Shown here in pieces: positions 1 through 13,196 of a stretch of DNA of 64,000 nucleotides; the first letter of the stretch is position 1, and each line of letters opens with the position of its first letter. Both the position numbers and the translations under genes were made by a program. The stretch spans positions 52,965,554 to 53,029,553 of the forward strand of contig OX485803.1 in assembly GCA_950295325.1 (NCBI GenBank). Direction: 5' to 3'. This DNA is from Polytrichum commune (taxonomy: Eukaryota; Streptophyta; Polytrichopsida; Polytrichales; Polytrichaceae). The notes beneath the pieces are model-generated. The model saw nothing but the letters and a program-made list of their open reading frames with translations, did no database searches and was not told the origin of the DNA.

Positions 1-105
1 CTGATTAGGTGCTACTTCCCATTTGGCATTCGGGACTTGATGATACACAGAGAAACCATTTCACCAAGTTATTCGATTGTTGTGGCTAGTACCCCAACAA
101 CACCC

Positions 106-3100
106 TCAAGAATCTGGTGAGCCCCATCCACCACCTCCAGGAGTAAGAATTTGCAGCCGCTCACCTGCTTTCACATGTACAGTGTTTTTCCCTCCTAAGT
201 ACAGATACCGACCGTCAGCTTTAACCAAAAAGTTCTGACCTCGAGCACCATCTTTGCCTCCTGCAAGGCCTCGCGGTGCATGCACTCGTCGCTCAGAAAG
301 AATGCTAACTGTGACATTCCTGCGAAATTCAATCTCTCGAAACACTCCATCTCCCCCTCTGTGTTTGCCGGCACCTCCACTGTTTGCTCGGAACCCAAAC
401 CTAGGGAGCAAAAGATACCTCGTTACATTAAGAACTCTAAATCAAGCCAGCACCCCCACAATGATGTGGATGAAAAAATGACCACAAAACCCCAGAGGAA
501 AAGAACAACCTCGCCAATCTCAAGATAGCAAGAACAGAAAACTTTATTACAAATAGAGTTATCCTCAAACTCAATATGACTTTTGGTGAGGAATTGGCTG
601 TTTTGCATAAGTTTTCGGTGTATGCTTGGAGATAGTGTGGAGGTTTTGAACAAAGAACACTCTACATCCGTTCATTGAGGGTCAAACTCATTTAGGCATG
701 CCAAGAGATGCTAAAATGAGTTTGGTCCTCAATGAACCGAAATAAGTTGCTCTTCATTCAAATCCAAACACTACCACCAAGTATACACCACAAGTGGAAA
801 GAACCACAAGTGGAAAGTTGATATTGTGTGCAAAACAACCAATGGAAAATCATAGGAGACTGACCAATTACCGACACAAACTCCCATGAGTTAAAGGATA
901 ACTTTGATACATGGAACCAAACCACAGGAGCAGGAAAGCATGCATTACTGTTATACCTGTGCAGAAGAACAGGATATCTCTGTTCAAAAATTTCTGGATC
1001 CGTCATCCTCGTGTTAGTCATATGGCATTGCACACCACTTGTTCCCTCCCACGTAGGGCCGGCTCCACTTCCTCCCGCAATCGTTTCATAATACCCAAAT
1101 GTCGTGTCTCCAAATGTTAAATTATTCATGCAACCTTGAGAGCATGCACATGCTTGAAAAGCCGTCAACACAACATCTGTAACACGCTGTGACGTTAGCA
1201 CGTTTCCACCCACGACTGCCGCTTTGTCACTTGGCGACAGAAGTGAGCCTTTTGGAATATTAATGGACACAGGAGCCAAGCAACCCTGGTTGAGAGGAAT
1301 GTCCACATCCACAAGGCAACGCAGGCAATAAATTATAGCCGCTGCTGTCACCGCCTCGGGGGCATTCCAATTCGAGTGAACCTCAGGACTTGTGCCCTCA
1401 AAATCGAAGTTTGCCTCACCTTTTTCACCGTCAATTGTGAGTTTCAAGTGTATGGTTGATCCATCGTCCATGTAATCTTCGGCTTCTAGCACGACGAGGT
1501 TTCCTTGTTTCGCTTCGGGAGATTGTGAGGCGGCAAAAGTTGCCATGGATTTGAGCATTTCCCGCACAGCTTCCTCAGCATTGGCCTGCACATGGTGCAT
1601 GTAAGCTTGCACCACTTCTAAACTGTATTGGTCGATGAGCTCCCCGATCAATACAATCCCCCGATGGTTTGCAGCAACTTGTGCTTTCAGATCGGAGAGG
1701 TTATCCTCAATCCTTCGAGTACCCGGTACCACCACCTGTGATTCTATGCTGCTATCTTCTTCATCCTCAGTACTTCGTGTTTCAGCTTTAAGTATCTTGA
1801 TGATTCCATCTTCCTGAAACTCACCACCCTCGACTAACTTAAAAGCCTTGATGGCAGCACCTTCTTCCCAAATAGCCTTTGAAAATGGTGGCATGCTGCC
1901 AGGGGTGATGCCACCAATCTCGGCATGGTGGCCCCTGCTAGCTACGAAAAATATAAGCTGTTTGTTTTTGAACACTGGAGTTATGACAGTTATGTCAGGA
2001 AGATGACTTCCCCCTGCAGCTGGATGATTGGTGACCAGCACATCACCTTCCTTCAAATTCCTGCCCCAGTGGTTAAGTTGCCAACGGACAGTGCTCGACA
2101 TTGCTCCTAGGTGTACAGGTACATGTGGTGCATTTGCCACAAGACCTCCATCTGGACTAAACAATGCACATGAAAAATCAAGGCGCTCCTTGATGTTGGT
2201 GGATATCGACGTACGCTGCAGTGTCCGACCCATCTGTTCTGCAATCCCCATGAATCTGTAGCACCACAGAACTTTATCATCAGTACTAAGAATCTTTGGA
2301 AGTGGGTTACATTGTGAGACATAAAATATTATTACTTATTACTTATTACTTATTTATATACTTATTTATTTATTTTTAGAAAAAAGATGCAAATAGAGGA
2401 ACAGAAAGAGACCAGAATATGAAAATCAAGGCCCCCTTTACACTAGAGGGGTCTAGAGCTCAAAGAAAGGAGCCTTCCCATTGATGAAAAGGAGCCTTGT
2501 ACACATGCTTGTTCACTCAAATCCACTTTAACGTGAGCTTTAAACTTGAGAGCTTTAACTTTTACTCAGAATGCTTTGAGGGCATAAGCCTTGATGGATC
2601 TCGTGTGGAATGACTACAACAAGCTCTCGGTTAAGAAATCCTAAGCTGGATTAGGAATGTCAAGAGAGTTCTAGCTCTCATTTTTGGGCCCCAAGCCAGT
2701 GGCCTTCCAAACATTCTTTAGCTTGTCATGAATGCTTCTTTGTTTACTATCGTTCCCCCCTTGATATCTCACTTTGAGAATGGCCACTTTCCAGGTGCTC
2801 AAACTATTGAGAGCTTTCAAGAGGATTGGTGGAGCTCTCAATAGTTTAAGCTTTGGATGAAAACTTGTCAACTCCAAGTATCAAACTCCCAAACATCATT
2901 GCAAGTTTGAGCTCTCAACTCTAGCTCTAGTGTAAAGGGGCCCTAAGGAGTAGAGGCTGGAAGCAGAAAGTGAACAAAAGCACATCATCAACACACCAAA
3001 TGAAAGTGAAAGTGACACTTCCAAGTGAGACACTGAGAAACAGTGCATCACTTCCCTATACAAGATCAATTGACATGATGGAAAGTTAACTGTAGCAATG

Positions 3101-5351
3101 TTTACCTATTGTTGAAGATGGACAATTGTATAACATCTGCTTTCACAACAGAATTTTGTGGTTGAGCTGCAGGTGAAAGAGCTGCTGCTACATCAATATG
3201 AACATTCCCATACTTGGTCACTGTGGCCTTGCAATCAGGTTCAACCAGAATGGTGCTGTTGCCATTCATGATGACAGCGGGTCCAGAAATTGTGTGGCCC
3301 CAAAGCAGCTTCTCAAGCATATATACAGGGGTATCATGCCACCCAGACCCAAAATAAATTTTGTGTCTCCTTTCCTCAGCCACTGGCTCCTCGTTGGCTT
3401 CCTCCAAAACAACAGACTTAAGAATGTTAGTGATTCCAGTAGCACGCACCCTCACATCACTGATGAGGATGGCTTTCCTCTGCAACTCAAACCCGTACTC
3501 TTGACGAAACTGCTTCAAAAATCCAGCTGCAAAGTCATTGCTGCCATCTTCAGGCGCTGTGATCATCATGGCAGTGTCGGTGCCATCATAGCGAAGATTT
3601 AGCAACATTTCTGTGGTGATGTCCTTTTCTTGGAACCCCTGCGACCGTAACTGATTCTTCACTGTTTCTCGGAGTTTGTCAGCCCGGTGATTTGCCTCTT
3701 GCAACGATTCTGGTCCGTAAGTTGCTGCAAAAGGCTCCTGAGCTTCCTCCACCACATCTGCAAGGCCCATGCCGTAGGCACTCAGAATACCACAGTAGCG
3801 ATGCACCACAACTTCTTTCATGCCCAGTGCCCTCGCAATTGAACATGCGTGCTGTGGGCCTGCCCCGCCAAAGCATGCAAGTGTATGTTTCCCTGTTTCA
3901 TACCCTTTCATCTCTGTCAGCTGCCGAATCGGTCGACACATCGCTTCATTCGCGACATCCAAGAACCCAAGTGCAATTTGCTCAGCACTCATTTCCTTGG
4001 ATTGGGAGTCTTGTTCCTTCCGGTAGGAATTAATTTTTGACGCTAATTCTGCAAACGCTGTGTGTGTAGCCTCAATGTCAAGCGGCTCATTCTCTTTGGG
4101 CCCAAAAATGAAGGGGAAGTAATCAGGGATAACCCTCCCCAGAAGCAGATTTGCATCAGTGACAGCCAATTGACCTCCCTTCCGATAACAAACCGGTCCG
4201 GGATGAGCACTCACAGATTCGGGGCCAACCTTGAATGTACCAGCCTGAAATTTGAGCTTGGAACCACCCCCTGCTGCCACAGTGTTGATGTCAAGCTGCG
4301 GTGCTTGAATGATCACTCCCGCAGTTTGAGTTTCAAGAACTTGTTCATATGTTCCTGCATACCGGCTCACATCGGTGGATGTCCCACCCATGTCAAAACC
4401 AATGATCGGTTGCTCGGTTTCCAACCCAAATGTCGTCCGGGCAAATCCCACAACACCTCCTGCAGGGCCAGAAAGAATGGCCTTGTGGCCTGAGAATCGG
4501 TGTTCTGGGGTTAACCCTCCATCCGACTGCATGAAAGAAACCGCCACATTCTTGAGCCCCTCATCAAAACCGGAAAGAAATCCTGAGAGGTACTCACGGA
4601 TGACGGGGGTGAGATACGCATCCACAGTTGCAGTTAACCCTCTCGGAACTGCTCGAACCATGGCCACCAAAGCCGACGAGATTGACACTTGCTTAAATCC
4701 CAAGCTCTCTGCAAGTTGTGCAACCGCCTGCTCGTGCTCAGGGTACACATGTGAATGCAAAAAGACGACCGCCAGGCTTCGAATTCCTTTTTGTAACAAA
4801 GATTGTAACGAAGGCCGCAATCCCTCAATGTCGAGAGGTTTAACAATTTCCACCATCTCACCGGAGACACCTTGCACCACTCGCCCAGATGACGATTTTG
4901 CATTGGGTAATGCGGGTACGACACGTTCGTCTGCCTCGATGACCTCCTCGTACAAGCTTGATGGCTTGGCGACAGTGAGGTCGAAAATCTTGGGGCGAGC
5001 TTGGTTACCAATTTCTAAGAGATCCCTGAACCCTCGGGTGGTGCAGAGAGCCGTCCGCTCACCCTTTCGCTCCAGCAATGCATTGGTGGCCACTGTTGTA
5101 CCCATTCGAATCCAATCGATTCGGTCCGTCGGTAGCTTGCCGGATCGAGAGATCTTTTCCCCAGTGACTTCCTCAAGCACTCGCCGTATTCCTTCGCGAC
5201 ATGCATCATCATAATTTGATGGATCGACAGATAAGAGCTTCACCGTCCGCCAGCCGGGTTCCCCTGGCACTTCCGCATAAATGTCTGTGAAGGTGCCTCC
5301 CCTGTCAATGCAGAATCGGAACTGCCGATTGCTCCGATCCTCCTCCCCCAT
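106..5351 (-). CDS. OXP1: 5-oxoprolinase (ATP-hydrolysing), three exons
   Basis: Cleaves 5-oxo-L-proline to L-glutamate with ATP, a cytosolic step of glutathione turnover. Exons on the minus strand: 3106-5351, 957-2255, 106-400; introns 2256-3105 and 401-956 are GT-AG. The sum is 3840 nt, giving 1279 aa plus TGA, close to the ~1270 aa of plant OXP1. The N-terminal HyuA half shows DRGGTFTD near residue 16 and the nucleotide-binding motif [10 protein letters not shown] at 318-327. The HyuB half starts at exon 2 ([11 protein letters not shown]) and contains GGSHLPDIT and [11 protein letters not shown]. The C-terminus ends in the typical LTPGGGGWG. Both junctions restore conserved residues ([10 protein letters not shown] and LLHR|FGFR), which fixes the splice sites. 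The start is the ATG at 5351, placing DRGGTFTD close to the N-terminus as expected. No frameshift or missing motif is seen. Arabidopsis OXP1 is intronless as I recall, so the two introns are lineage-specific relative to it. Confidence 0.97.
2429..2944. mobile_element. Short inverted-repeat transposon (MITE-like) in OXP intron 1
   Basis: The ends form an inverted repeat: AGGCCCCCTTTACACTAGAG at the left and its near-exact complement ending at 2944 on the right, with about one mismatch over 20 bp. The interior carries further inverted copies of a GAGCTCTCAA/TTGAGAGCTT word, giving a foldback-like structure of 516 bp without a credible ORF. No clean target-site duplication is visible, so the superfamily is left open. 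It lies wholly inside intron 1 of the oxoprolinase gene. Confidence 0.75.
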
Positions 5352-5468
5352 TTTTTCTTCCTCGATTCCCCAATGTATATGTGTAGAGTTATGTGGCCAC
5401 CACTCGAGTAGGCTGAAAATTTACGCAGCTCAGAAGAGATGATCCAAAATGAGAATCTCAATATCTGA

Positions 5469-6810
5469 GAGCGTCCATAGTGAACCCTCTTTAAGATGTG
5501 CTCTGCATCATCATCACACAAAGGTTCTATCAACATCTCTAATGTCGACATCACTATGAAACAATCCAGAGACATTGGCAACTCTATGCTTCTAAGTTTC
5601 GATGATTCATTCTTGATGTGCTCTGGATCATTGTCACACAGAGGTTTATCAAATTCTTCAATGTAGACATCGATCCCAAACAATCCAGCGACATTAGCAA
5701 CTCAGTGCCTCTAAATTCCGATAATATTCAAACGAGTTCTAAGATCGATACTGAACCCTCTTGATATACTTTGGATCATCATCACACAAAGGTTTATCAA
5801 ATTCTTCAATGTAGACATCATTCCAAAACAATTCCAGAGACTTTTGGCACCTATGTGCTACTAAGTTACATTGACTTACAAACAACTTCTCTGATCGGTA
5901 CTAAACCCTCTTGAAGATGCGCTCTGCATCATCACCACATAAAGGTTTATCAAAATCTTCGTTGTAGACATCACTCTTAAACAATCCAGAGATATAGGCA
6001 ACTCGGTGCATCTAAGTTACGATGGTTTACAAAGGAGTACTTAAATTACTGTATTGGATCACATTCCCCTCCGAATTCAATCCGATAACCTCATCCACTA
6101 AAATTCACACGCACCAGGCAAAACACAGCAAAACCCAACACAAATAAACCAACCTCTCACTTCTACAGGCCTACCGAACACATGAAAATCCACATGAAAT
6201 AGCCTACCTAATTGAAAGTGTTGCAGATTTTCATCTGTTTGGAACTTCACGCACTTACAGATTCCTACACATCAACAACAATCTCTCCAAGCTCCAAATT
6301 TCAACTCAGCAACATTGGAGATGATACATAACCCTAGTGAAACTCTATTTCGAAGAAACACAATTAAGTCAACTCACACATTGTGTGTTTTGCCACACCA
6401 CCCACAAAAGTTAACCAAACCTTTCAATCAGAAATCCATTGGAAACTCTGTGCTTCTAACTATATGATGATTCCAAACTAGTTCGCAAATTACTGTAAAT
6501 GCAGATCACAGTCCCCCTCCGGCTTCGATTCTTTCGACAGCATCATCTACTCAATTCATATGCATTTGGCAACAAACGAAACACATGCGAATCTACTCCG
6601 AGACCATCATCCAAAACAAGACACGTTGAAAATCCTTCACCAATCCCTCCATCCACCATACCTCATCCAATTTCAAGCCCTTGCAATCTCCTACACCTCC
6701 GGCCTCCGAATGCTCATGTGAACAACAATCCCTTTACGTTACAAACTCCCAATTCCTTGGAGCTCATTCATAACCCTAATGAAACTCTAAGTTCTGCTTC
6801 CCTCTCCCTC
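5469..6810. repeat. Nested degenerate tandem repeats upstream of OXP
   Basis: Four diverged units share the word CTCTGCATCATCATCACAC (starts near 5501, 5621, 5769, 5922), each followed by a TTTATCAAATTCTTCAATGT-like stretch and an AACAATCCAGAGACAT-like stretch. Spacing is irregular (120-153 bp). A second level duplicates about 6040-6360 again at about 6485-6805 (offset ~443 bp), including the shared phrase CATAACCCTARTGAAACTCT. The array begins ~120 bp upstream of the OXP start codon, so it occupies the promoter or leader region. No protein is recognisable in it. Confidence 0.8.
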
Positions 6811-7123
6811 TCTCCCTCTCCCAAATTATGAGTCGACTGGCATTGACCGATAAGTTAAAGGAGAGATCACGATGAAGTTCGGAAGGTAAACGTGTCTACA
6901 GTGGTTGGTTTTTGTTGTTTGCTATGATGATTCTCATCTTTGTTTCCAGAGTGAGGATTTTTCTTGGATTTGTGAATGTCATAAGAGATTTTAGGCCACA
7001 ATCTAAGGGATTTTTTCAATCTGTCATGTTGTTGCGCCTGTGATTTTCAAAGTCGAAAGTGTCGGAGCCATAAAATGACTAGATACGGCCCCCTCCCCTT
7101 CTACCCCACCAAGTTATGTTGGC

Positions 7124-7349
7124 CACATCGTTTATGGCATTCAGTGTCACTTGCTAGTCAGAGTTATGCGATGCTATAAGTTCTTTCTAAAGATTTCAAT
7201 TTTTTCACCCATAAGGATTGAAGAGGTTGTTTGGACAACATCGAACATAAACAACCTTGCTTGGCAAAAGCTAGTAATTTGAGTAAAGAGTCATAGCATT
7301 GCGTAATTTCAAATAACAACTGACACTAAATGCCATAATCGGTACAATG
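7124..7349. mobile_element. MITE, family F1 (TTTATGGTATTTAGTGTCAC ends)
   Basis: Left end CATCGTTTATGGCATTCAGTGTCAC and right end GTGTCAGT-type complement (TGACACTAAATGCCATAATCGG) are inverted. The similarity extends about 50 bp inward (GTTATGCGATGCTAT against CATAGCATTGCGTAA). About 226 bp, no ORF. It belongs with the copies at 20104-20563, 42420-42660 and 57444-57945, which share the ATGGTATTTAGTGTCAC core in their ends. Confidence 0.65.
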
Positions 7350-10300
7350 AGCATCGAATAGCTTACAAATGCTTTAAAACCTTTGTTTTTCTTAGATCCA
7401 CATATGACTACACACCACTCAAATATGAGTGTCTGATTAAGATAAGTGACTGAATTAGGCACGTCTACCTTAAGTAAGATAGAGAAAGTGTAAGAATCAA
7501 CTTCCATTCAAGTACATTTTATCATGAGGTACTTGGACCTTGTGTGGTTGCTCTTTTTTTAAATTGGACACCTGTATTTATTTGATAGTATATGGCAAGC
7601 CTTGTACTTAAGAAGGTACACATGAAAGGTTTGTTAATCACTATGGTAGACAAACCCATTGCCGATACCCCTCCTAAATTTGAATACAGAGAGTACCCTA
7701 AAGCCACGAAGTTCCACACATGTAGCTGTCATTTTTTAATGTGATGAGAAAAAAACCAAGAAGAATCACACATATAGCCATCACAACTGGCGCGATGCAA
7801 AGAGTAAGTTAAAAGGGCACGGATTTGGGTTCTTGAAAAAGGCATTGATTATACTAAAGTCTTTTTCTCCCAATTATCGAAAATAAATCGTCCTATCATG
7901 TGAATATGTGTGGGAAGAAAATTTCCAATAATTTCAAATTTTGAAAATAAATTGTGATTTTTTTGTTGAACATTGTGATATCAATTTCCAGGCATGTGAA
8001 AAATCGCTCCAGTTCACACTTATACTACACTTATGTGAAATTGCTTACGCGTAACAAGAAATGGGTTTGTCTACCTTATGAAGGCAATTCATGGGATATT
8101 ACTACATGAAAGCTAACTTTAACCATGACAATTTATAATTTACTTTAAATGCTTGAGGGATGCCAAGGCTAGGTACTAGATTATGGAACGAGCTTTATGA
8201 GGGATGAGGGTCAAGTTGCATAGGCACAAAACATGTGTATTCAAACAACTGTCCCTTCGTGTCAAAACTTGATAAGCTATTTCAGAATTATTGTGTGCCA
8301 GTCGTTCTTTTTGAATTGAGCACCAATAGTTCAAGTGGTATCATGTGGCATGGCTTTAGTTAGAAACCGGCATTTATTGAAAGACGCGTGTCAAGATGAC
8401 ATTGAAACTATGTGCTCAATACATATCAGCTATTCTAGGCTTGTTTAGTTAACACGATTGGGGTTGGTATGTGATTGTTTGGAGAGAAAAAAAAAAGCTT
8501 CATTTGACCTCCTAATTTATGTGATGTTAAGGACAATGTTTTTTGCTCATAAACCGGTTCCTCCTCTACATGATACATAGGGATGCTAGCGGTGAGCGAT
8601 GAACAACAAAATGTCCAACAATGGGTTATTTTAAGTAAGAATTACAATACTCTCGAGTTATAAAAGTTGAATATAATAGAATTGAGAGATAATAAAGATT
8701 GAATTGGACCCTAGTGCCATGGATTATAGGGTGAATGGTAGTCCACGGTTATGGATACTCTATCGAAATGACAAACATGCCTAGGAAAATGTTAAGTGCG
8801 GTAATTGAATCTTTCGGTGAAGATGGGGATAATGGAAGGGTTCTTGAATTGGTGTATATGAAGGATCGAACCTATTGTGGGTTTAGATCTAGTTGGGTAT
8901 GTTGGAAAACCTATTTGGGGTTGGTATGTAAGGATGTGTGGATCAAAGTGAACGAGTACTTGGGTGTTTGGGTGGGGGCCAATGAGAAGATTTCTTCTAT
9001 TATTCCAACCTTCATGTGGTAGGATGAGAATGGTAAGGGCCTCTAGGTTTGTATGTAAGGTTAATGAAACTGTATTCAAGAATTTAGTATCACTTAGTAA
9101 ATTTCCAGCCTTCACTTATTTTGAGACTTGGCAAAATAGAGTGTGTTTCGTGATTTAATACCCCATGTGCTAATTGGGATAATCAATGTAAAAAAAATAT
9201 GTTCAATGTAAGAAATTACATTCGAACCCTAATTACCAGTAGATGCCGTGCCGATACTTGGTCTATAGTTTGTCGTGGGCCGGTGGACTTGCTCTTACGT
9301 GCACAAAAGGAAGGAAGGGAGAGAAGAGGTGTGTAAGTAAAGGTCGCACGCACATGGCGCCTAGTGTCTCCATCATTCGCTTGGCGGAGGTCCAAGTGGC
9401 CCCCATGGGTCAGTGGGGGGCGCATTCACATTGGCATGGCCCTGGCTGTCGAACCATGCGGATGGGACGTGCCTTGCTGCACCCGCCTCCGCCTCTCCAT
9501 CATCTTTTAAAATTATCTCCTCCTTCTAAAGTTATTGCCCACCTTTTAAAGTTATCGCCTCCCCACCGCCTTGTAAAGTTATTTTCTCCTTCATAAATTA
9601 TGTGTCCAAACATCATCGAGAGTGGAGAAGAAAATTAAAGTGAAAGCAGATTTGAGATGTCATTAATAAAGCCTTGTTTGTTGTTGTATAAATTTATTGA
9701 GCAGTGGCCTATCCTGGCATCTTATTCCACGACCCCTTCTAGAGCTACAATTACAATCACAAATTAGATATGTGCTCTAAACTTGTATATAAATTATAAT
9801 TCAAAATTATATTTCATATCATATGAAATTATCAATGCTTGAGTTCTTGAATTTTACTTTAGAATAAGTAGAAGTTGCACAAATGAATTTGACCTCCTAG
9901 CTACAACTTCAACTCTTGAATCTAAGCTTGTTGTGCTTGTAGTTACAAATGAATGCATCTTTCTTGCAATGTCATGCAGTGTGACTATGTTGGTTATGTT
10001 GCTTGAAGTGATAAGCAATAACACTTTAATGAGAGAGTCTTTCAAAATTATGTTTAAAGACAGTTCTATACATGACTCTTCATTGTCATTGTTGTTGTTT
10101 GTTTTCACCGCTATACATTTCCTCGATATTGAACAATGGGGTTTTGATGTTGTCAATCATGGCTTGCTTTTGAAACTCTGGTTCAAATGCACGTTATAGA
10201 CATGTATCACTTCATCATTTTTTTTTTACCATTTCACATCTAGTTGTAAGGTTGTGTCATGTTGTAAAAAATCATCCACAAATTTTAGGCCTCAAAGTGG

Positions 10301-12116
10301 ACATTTTAAAGTCCACTTTTAAATCTTCAGATTTGTTAATTTGATTTGAAATCACCTCCATTGTAAAATTGTAAAATTTCATTTAAAAGACATGTTTGAA
10401 AAACATTTGTAAAATAACATATGTTGGTTGGATTATATACGTGCAATTGGCAGGTATGAAAAGAAAATGAATCTTAAGATGTTTTTCTTCGTCTACGCTC
10501 TAAACTCCTTGCTAATATGAACACTCCAACAATCAATGAGCCAAATCATATATTGATGTGTAGAAAATCCCAAAAGATTTATTTGCAATGTTCTATAATT
10601 TAATAGAATGTTGTTAGCAAAATCCTTACTTGTGTTTAGGGTAGACCAATGATTTGAAGAGAATAAAAGATGCCAACGGTCGTTTTTACATGCAACATGC
10701 TTATCATTTTTAGGAGTAAAAGATCTTAGAGTCAAACATTGAAAAATCACTTGAAAATACAAAATATTACCATTGGTTGTTCTTCTATATTCACATCTTC
10801 ATCATTGTTTTACTACCAGAAACTCCGTCAACCTTAGCTATACCATAAAGTACCTTATTAATTATGTTGAACCAAATTCATTAGGATATTGCATTATCAT
10901 CCATGATATTGTGCATTTTCATCTCCTTGTAATAATGCCGCTTGAACTTGTGCCACTTGTCCCTAATTTGAGTCCAAGTTCTTTTTGTCTCACTAGGATG
11001 ATCTCTCACAACATGCTCTCTAAAATACTCTTCCAATGTTATTGCTTAAAAACAATTGTGGCATAACTCTGAATTCTTTCCTTCGCCAACTTTATAAGGT
11101 GTTTGGTAGCAACATGAATCCACTCCTTTGCTAAAAAAGGTGGTGACCCTAAACCCACAATTTGCCCATCGGTTGAAGAAGATGGAGTGCCAAAAATTGG
11201 AGGTGATGTAAGTACCATAGTCTTCAAAAAATCTTAACATTCCTCCATGATGGGAAAAAAAACCCTAACTTGTGAGTAAAGTGCAAAAAAAACCCCCAAT
11301 ATGTGTCTGTGAGCATGAGAGAGATCAGAGAAAGAAGATGTTTGGGAATGTTGAAGTTGTTCTTAAATGTGTTGTTAAAGTGAGTGTTGGGAGCAGTGTA
11401 GTTGCTGGAGTATGTGGGGCACCGCAGTAAGAAAGTTGCCAGGGTATTATCTGGTGGAGGGCAGTGAACCCGTGGCTTGCAGGTTGTGGCGGACGGTCCG
11501 TTTCGTCACCCTCACCGGCGGAAGGAGGGTGGCCTGCACAAAGCGGGAATGAATTTCATCCACTCCGCCAAGCGGAGCGGTTGATCCCCACTCATGTGCG
11601 TGGTACTTAAGTTAATGCAAAAGGCAACTTCAAAAATAGCTGAATGGGCTTTCACCCTTTTTGGGATCCTGCAACCAAAGCAGAGAGACTTGTCTAAGTT
11701 AGGGCTTACCAAATGAACTTCCACATGATGGTGATGATGTTGTTTCAGGGTTTATCGTGTGGTGCATTTTCACGTTCCGGGAGAGTTTATTGAATGCAAA
11801 TGTGTTGATATTGAGGAGGTTGTTGGATCACATGCCACATCAGCCTGAAGATGTGCTTATGGTGGTTGTCTCTGTGTCTTTAAAGTCGCTGCGAGTCTCA
11901 ACAAAGTGAAGAAGGGGGTGGTACGAGTTTGTTGTGTGAATTGGCGCCAAGGATCGAGGCTTGTGGTGGTAGCAAAGATAAGCACCAAGAGGAGATGGGC
12001 ATGGAAAGATCAGCTGTTCCCTGTGTTGGGTGTGATTTGATGAATCTCACTGAGCAGTGACGATATTTAGGTGTGGTCCTGGACGTAACCCTAATTTTTT
12101 CTTCATTGTGTCATTC

Positions 12117-12570
12117 GAGTCGTGTATCAAGGCCGCCCGTGAAGATTCTTGTGATTGAGGATTATAATTGGAATGCGCACGAGATTGCAAGGGACACGTG
12201 ATGGTACATGATGATGATTTTGGGGTTTTTTTAGTGAATTTTCTAGCTCACTTTAAAGGAGAGATTCGCTGCAACAATTTGAATTCGTGAACGGGTGTTT
12301 GCATCGGTTATTGCTACAGTTTTCACCTCCCATCTTCTTGGACTCATTGACTTGAGGCCATAAGATCAAAGAAAGTGATTAGAGTCGTGTGTCGGTGGCC
12401 GTCTGTCAATCTTCTTCTGATTGAGGAGAAGATTGGGATGCGCACGAGATTCCAAGGGACATGTGATGGTACAAGATGATGATTTTGGGTTTTTTTAGCT
12501 AACTGTCTACCTCGTTTATGGGAGAGATGCATTGCAACAATTTGAATTCGTGAACGGTGTTAGCATCAGT
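12117..12570. repeat. Direct duplication, ~190-bp units 265 bp apart
   Basis: Positions 12117-12307 and 12382-12570 align throughout: both run from GAGTCGTGT through ATGCGCACGAGATT, GATGATGATTTTGGG and CAACAATTTGAATTCGTGAA. Divergence is moderate. The spacer phrase CATTGACTTGAGGCCATAAG at ~12347 recurs near 12972, suggesting a third, partial unit. Non-coding. Confidence 0.8.
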
Positions 12571-13196
12571 CCAATGTTGCTAAGGTAAGCGGGCCTTAAA
12601 GGATACTTTTAGCTTTGCACCCACTTCTCGTAGGATGCGCAACACGCAATTAGTGCGAGATGATTGCCAATTCCAAATTATGCCCGTAGCCATTTTCCTC
12701 ATAATTTCTGGAGCTCATATGATATCTCATTCATTACCGAAGTGAAGACTCTTGAGTTCATTTAATAGTCATATACGTCCACTCCCCCCCCCCCCCCCAA
12801 AAAAAAAAGTAAATAATGTTCACTATTGAGCCTCGAATGGGTAACAAATTTTGAGCACGTAGTCCACATGATGCCTTCTTAGTGTCTATTCTTAGATCCG
12901 CACCTAACTATACATCACATTTATAGGTGTCCGATTAAGAAAAGCAACTGAGTAATGCCCATCTTCTTGAATTCATTGACTTGAGGCCATAAGATTAAAG
13001 AAATTTGTTCAGCCATGGATTAGACAAGGTAATCAAACAGGAGCACTGAGTATCAATAGAACGACATCTATTGGCACACAGTATGATTTCAGAGACCACG
13101 TGTTGCCATGCTGCAAAGTAGGTTCAATTGTCTCTTGAGTATATGTAATTGGCGCTGACATCTGGTACTCACAGAGATAATCTTGAATGCAGATAT

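Larger units (their letters stand above)
6811..13196. other. Intergenic region, no recognisable gene
   Basis: No reading frame here resembles a known family. Contents seen: a MITE at 7124-7349, a small run of AAAGTTAT-containing degenerate units at about 9505-9597, a ~190-bp tandem duplication near 12117-12570, and a C15/A10 homopolymer at 12784-12808. A phrase TTCTTAGATCCRCAYMTRACTA with its flank recurs at about 7394 and 12889, marking another dispersed repeat. Promoter elements for the tafazzin-like gene may lie at the right edge but none is identifiable. Confidence 0.6.

Noticed and set aside
4375-5214. 279-codon open frame on the plus strand
   Set aside because: It is the antisense shadow of 5-oxoprolinase exon 1 and has no family features of its own.
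6829-6900. ATGAAGTTCGGAAG followed by a donor-like GTAAAC, resembling an SPX-protein first exon (MKFG...)
   Set aside because: Only four codons match, and no downstream exon with SPX similarity is present on the plus strand.
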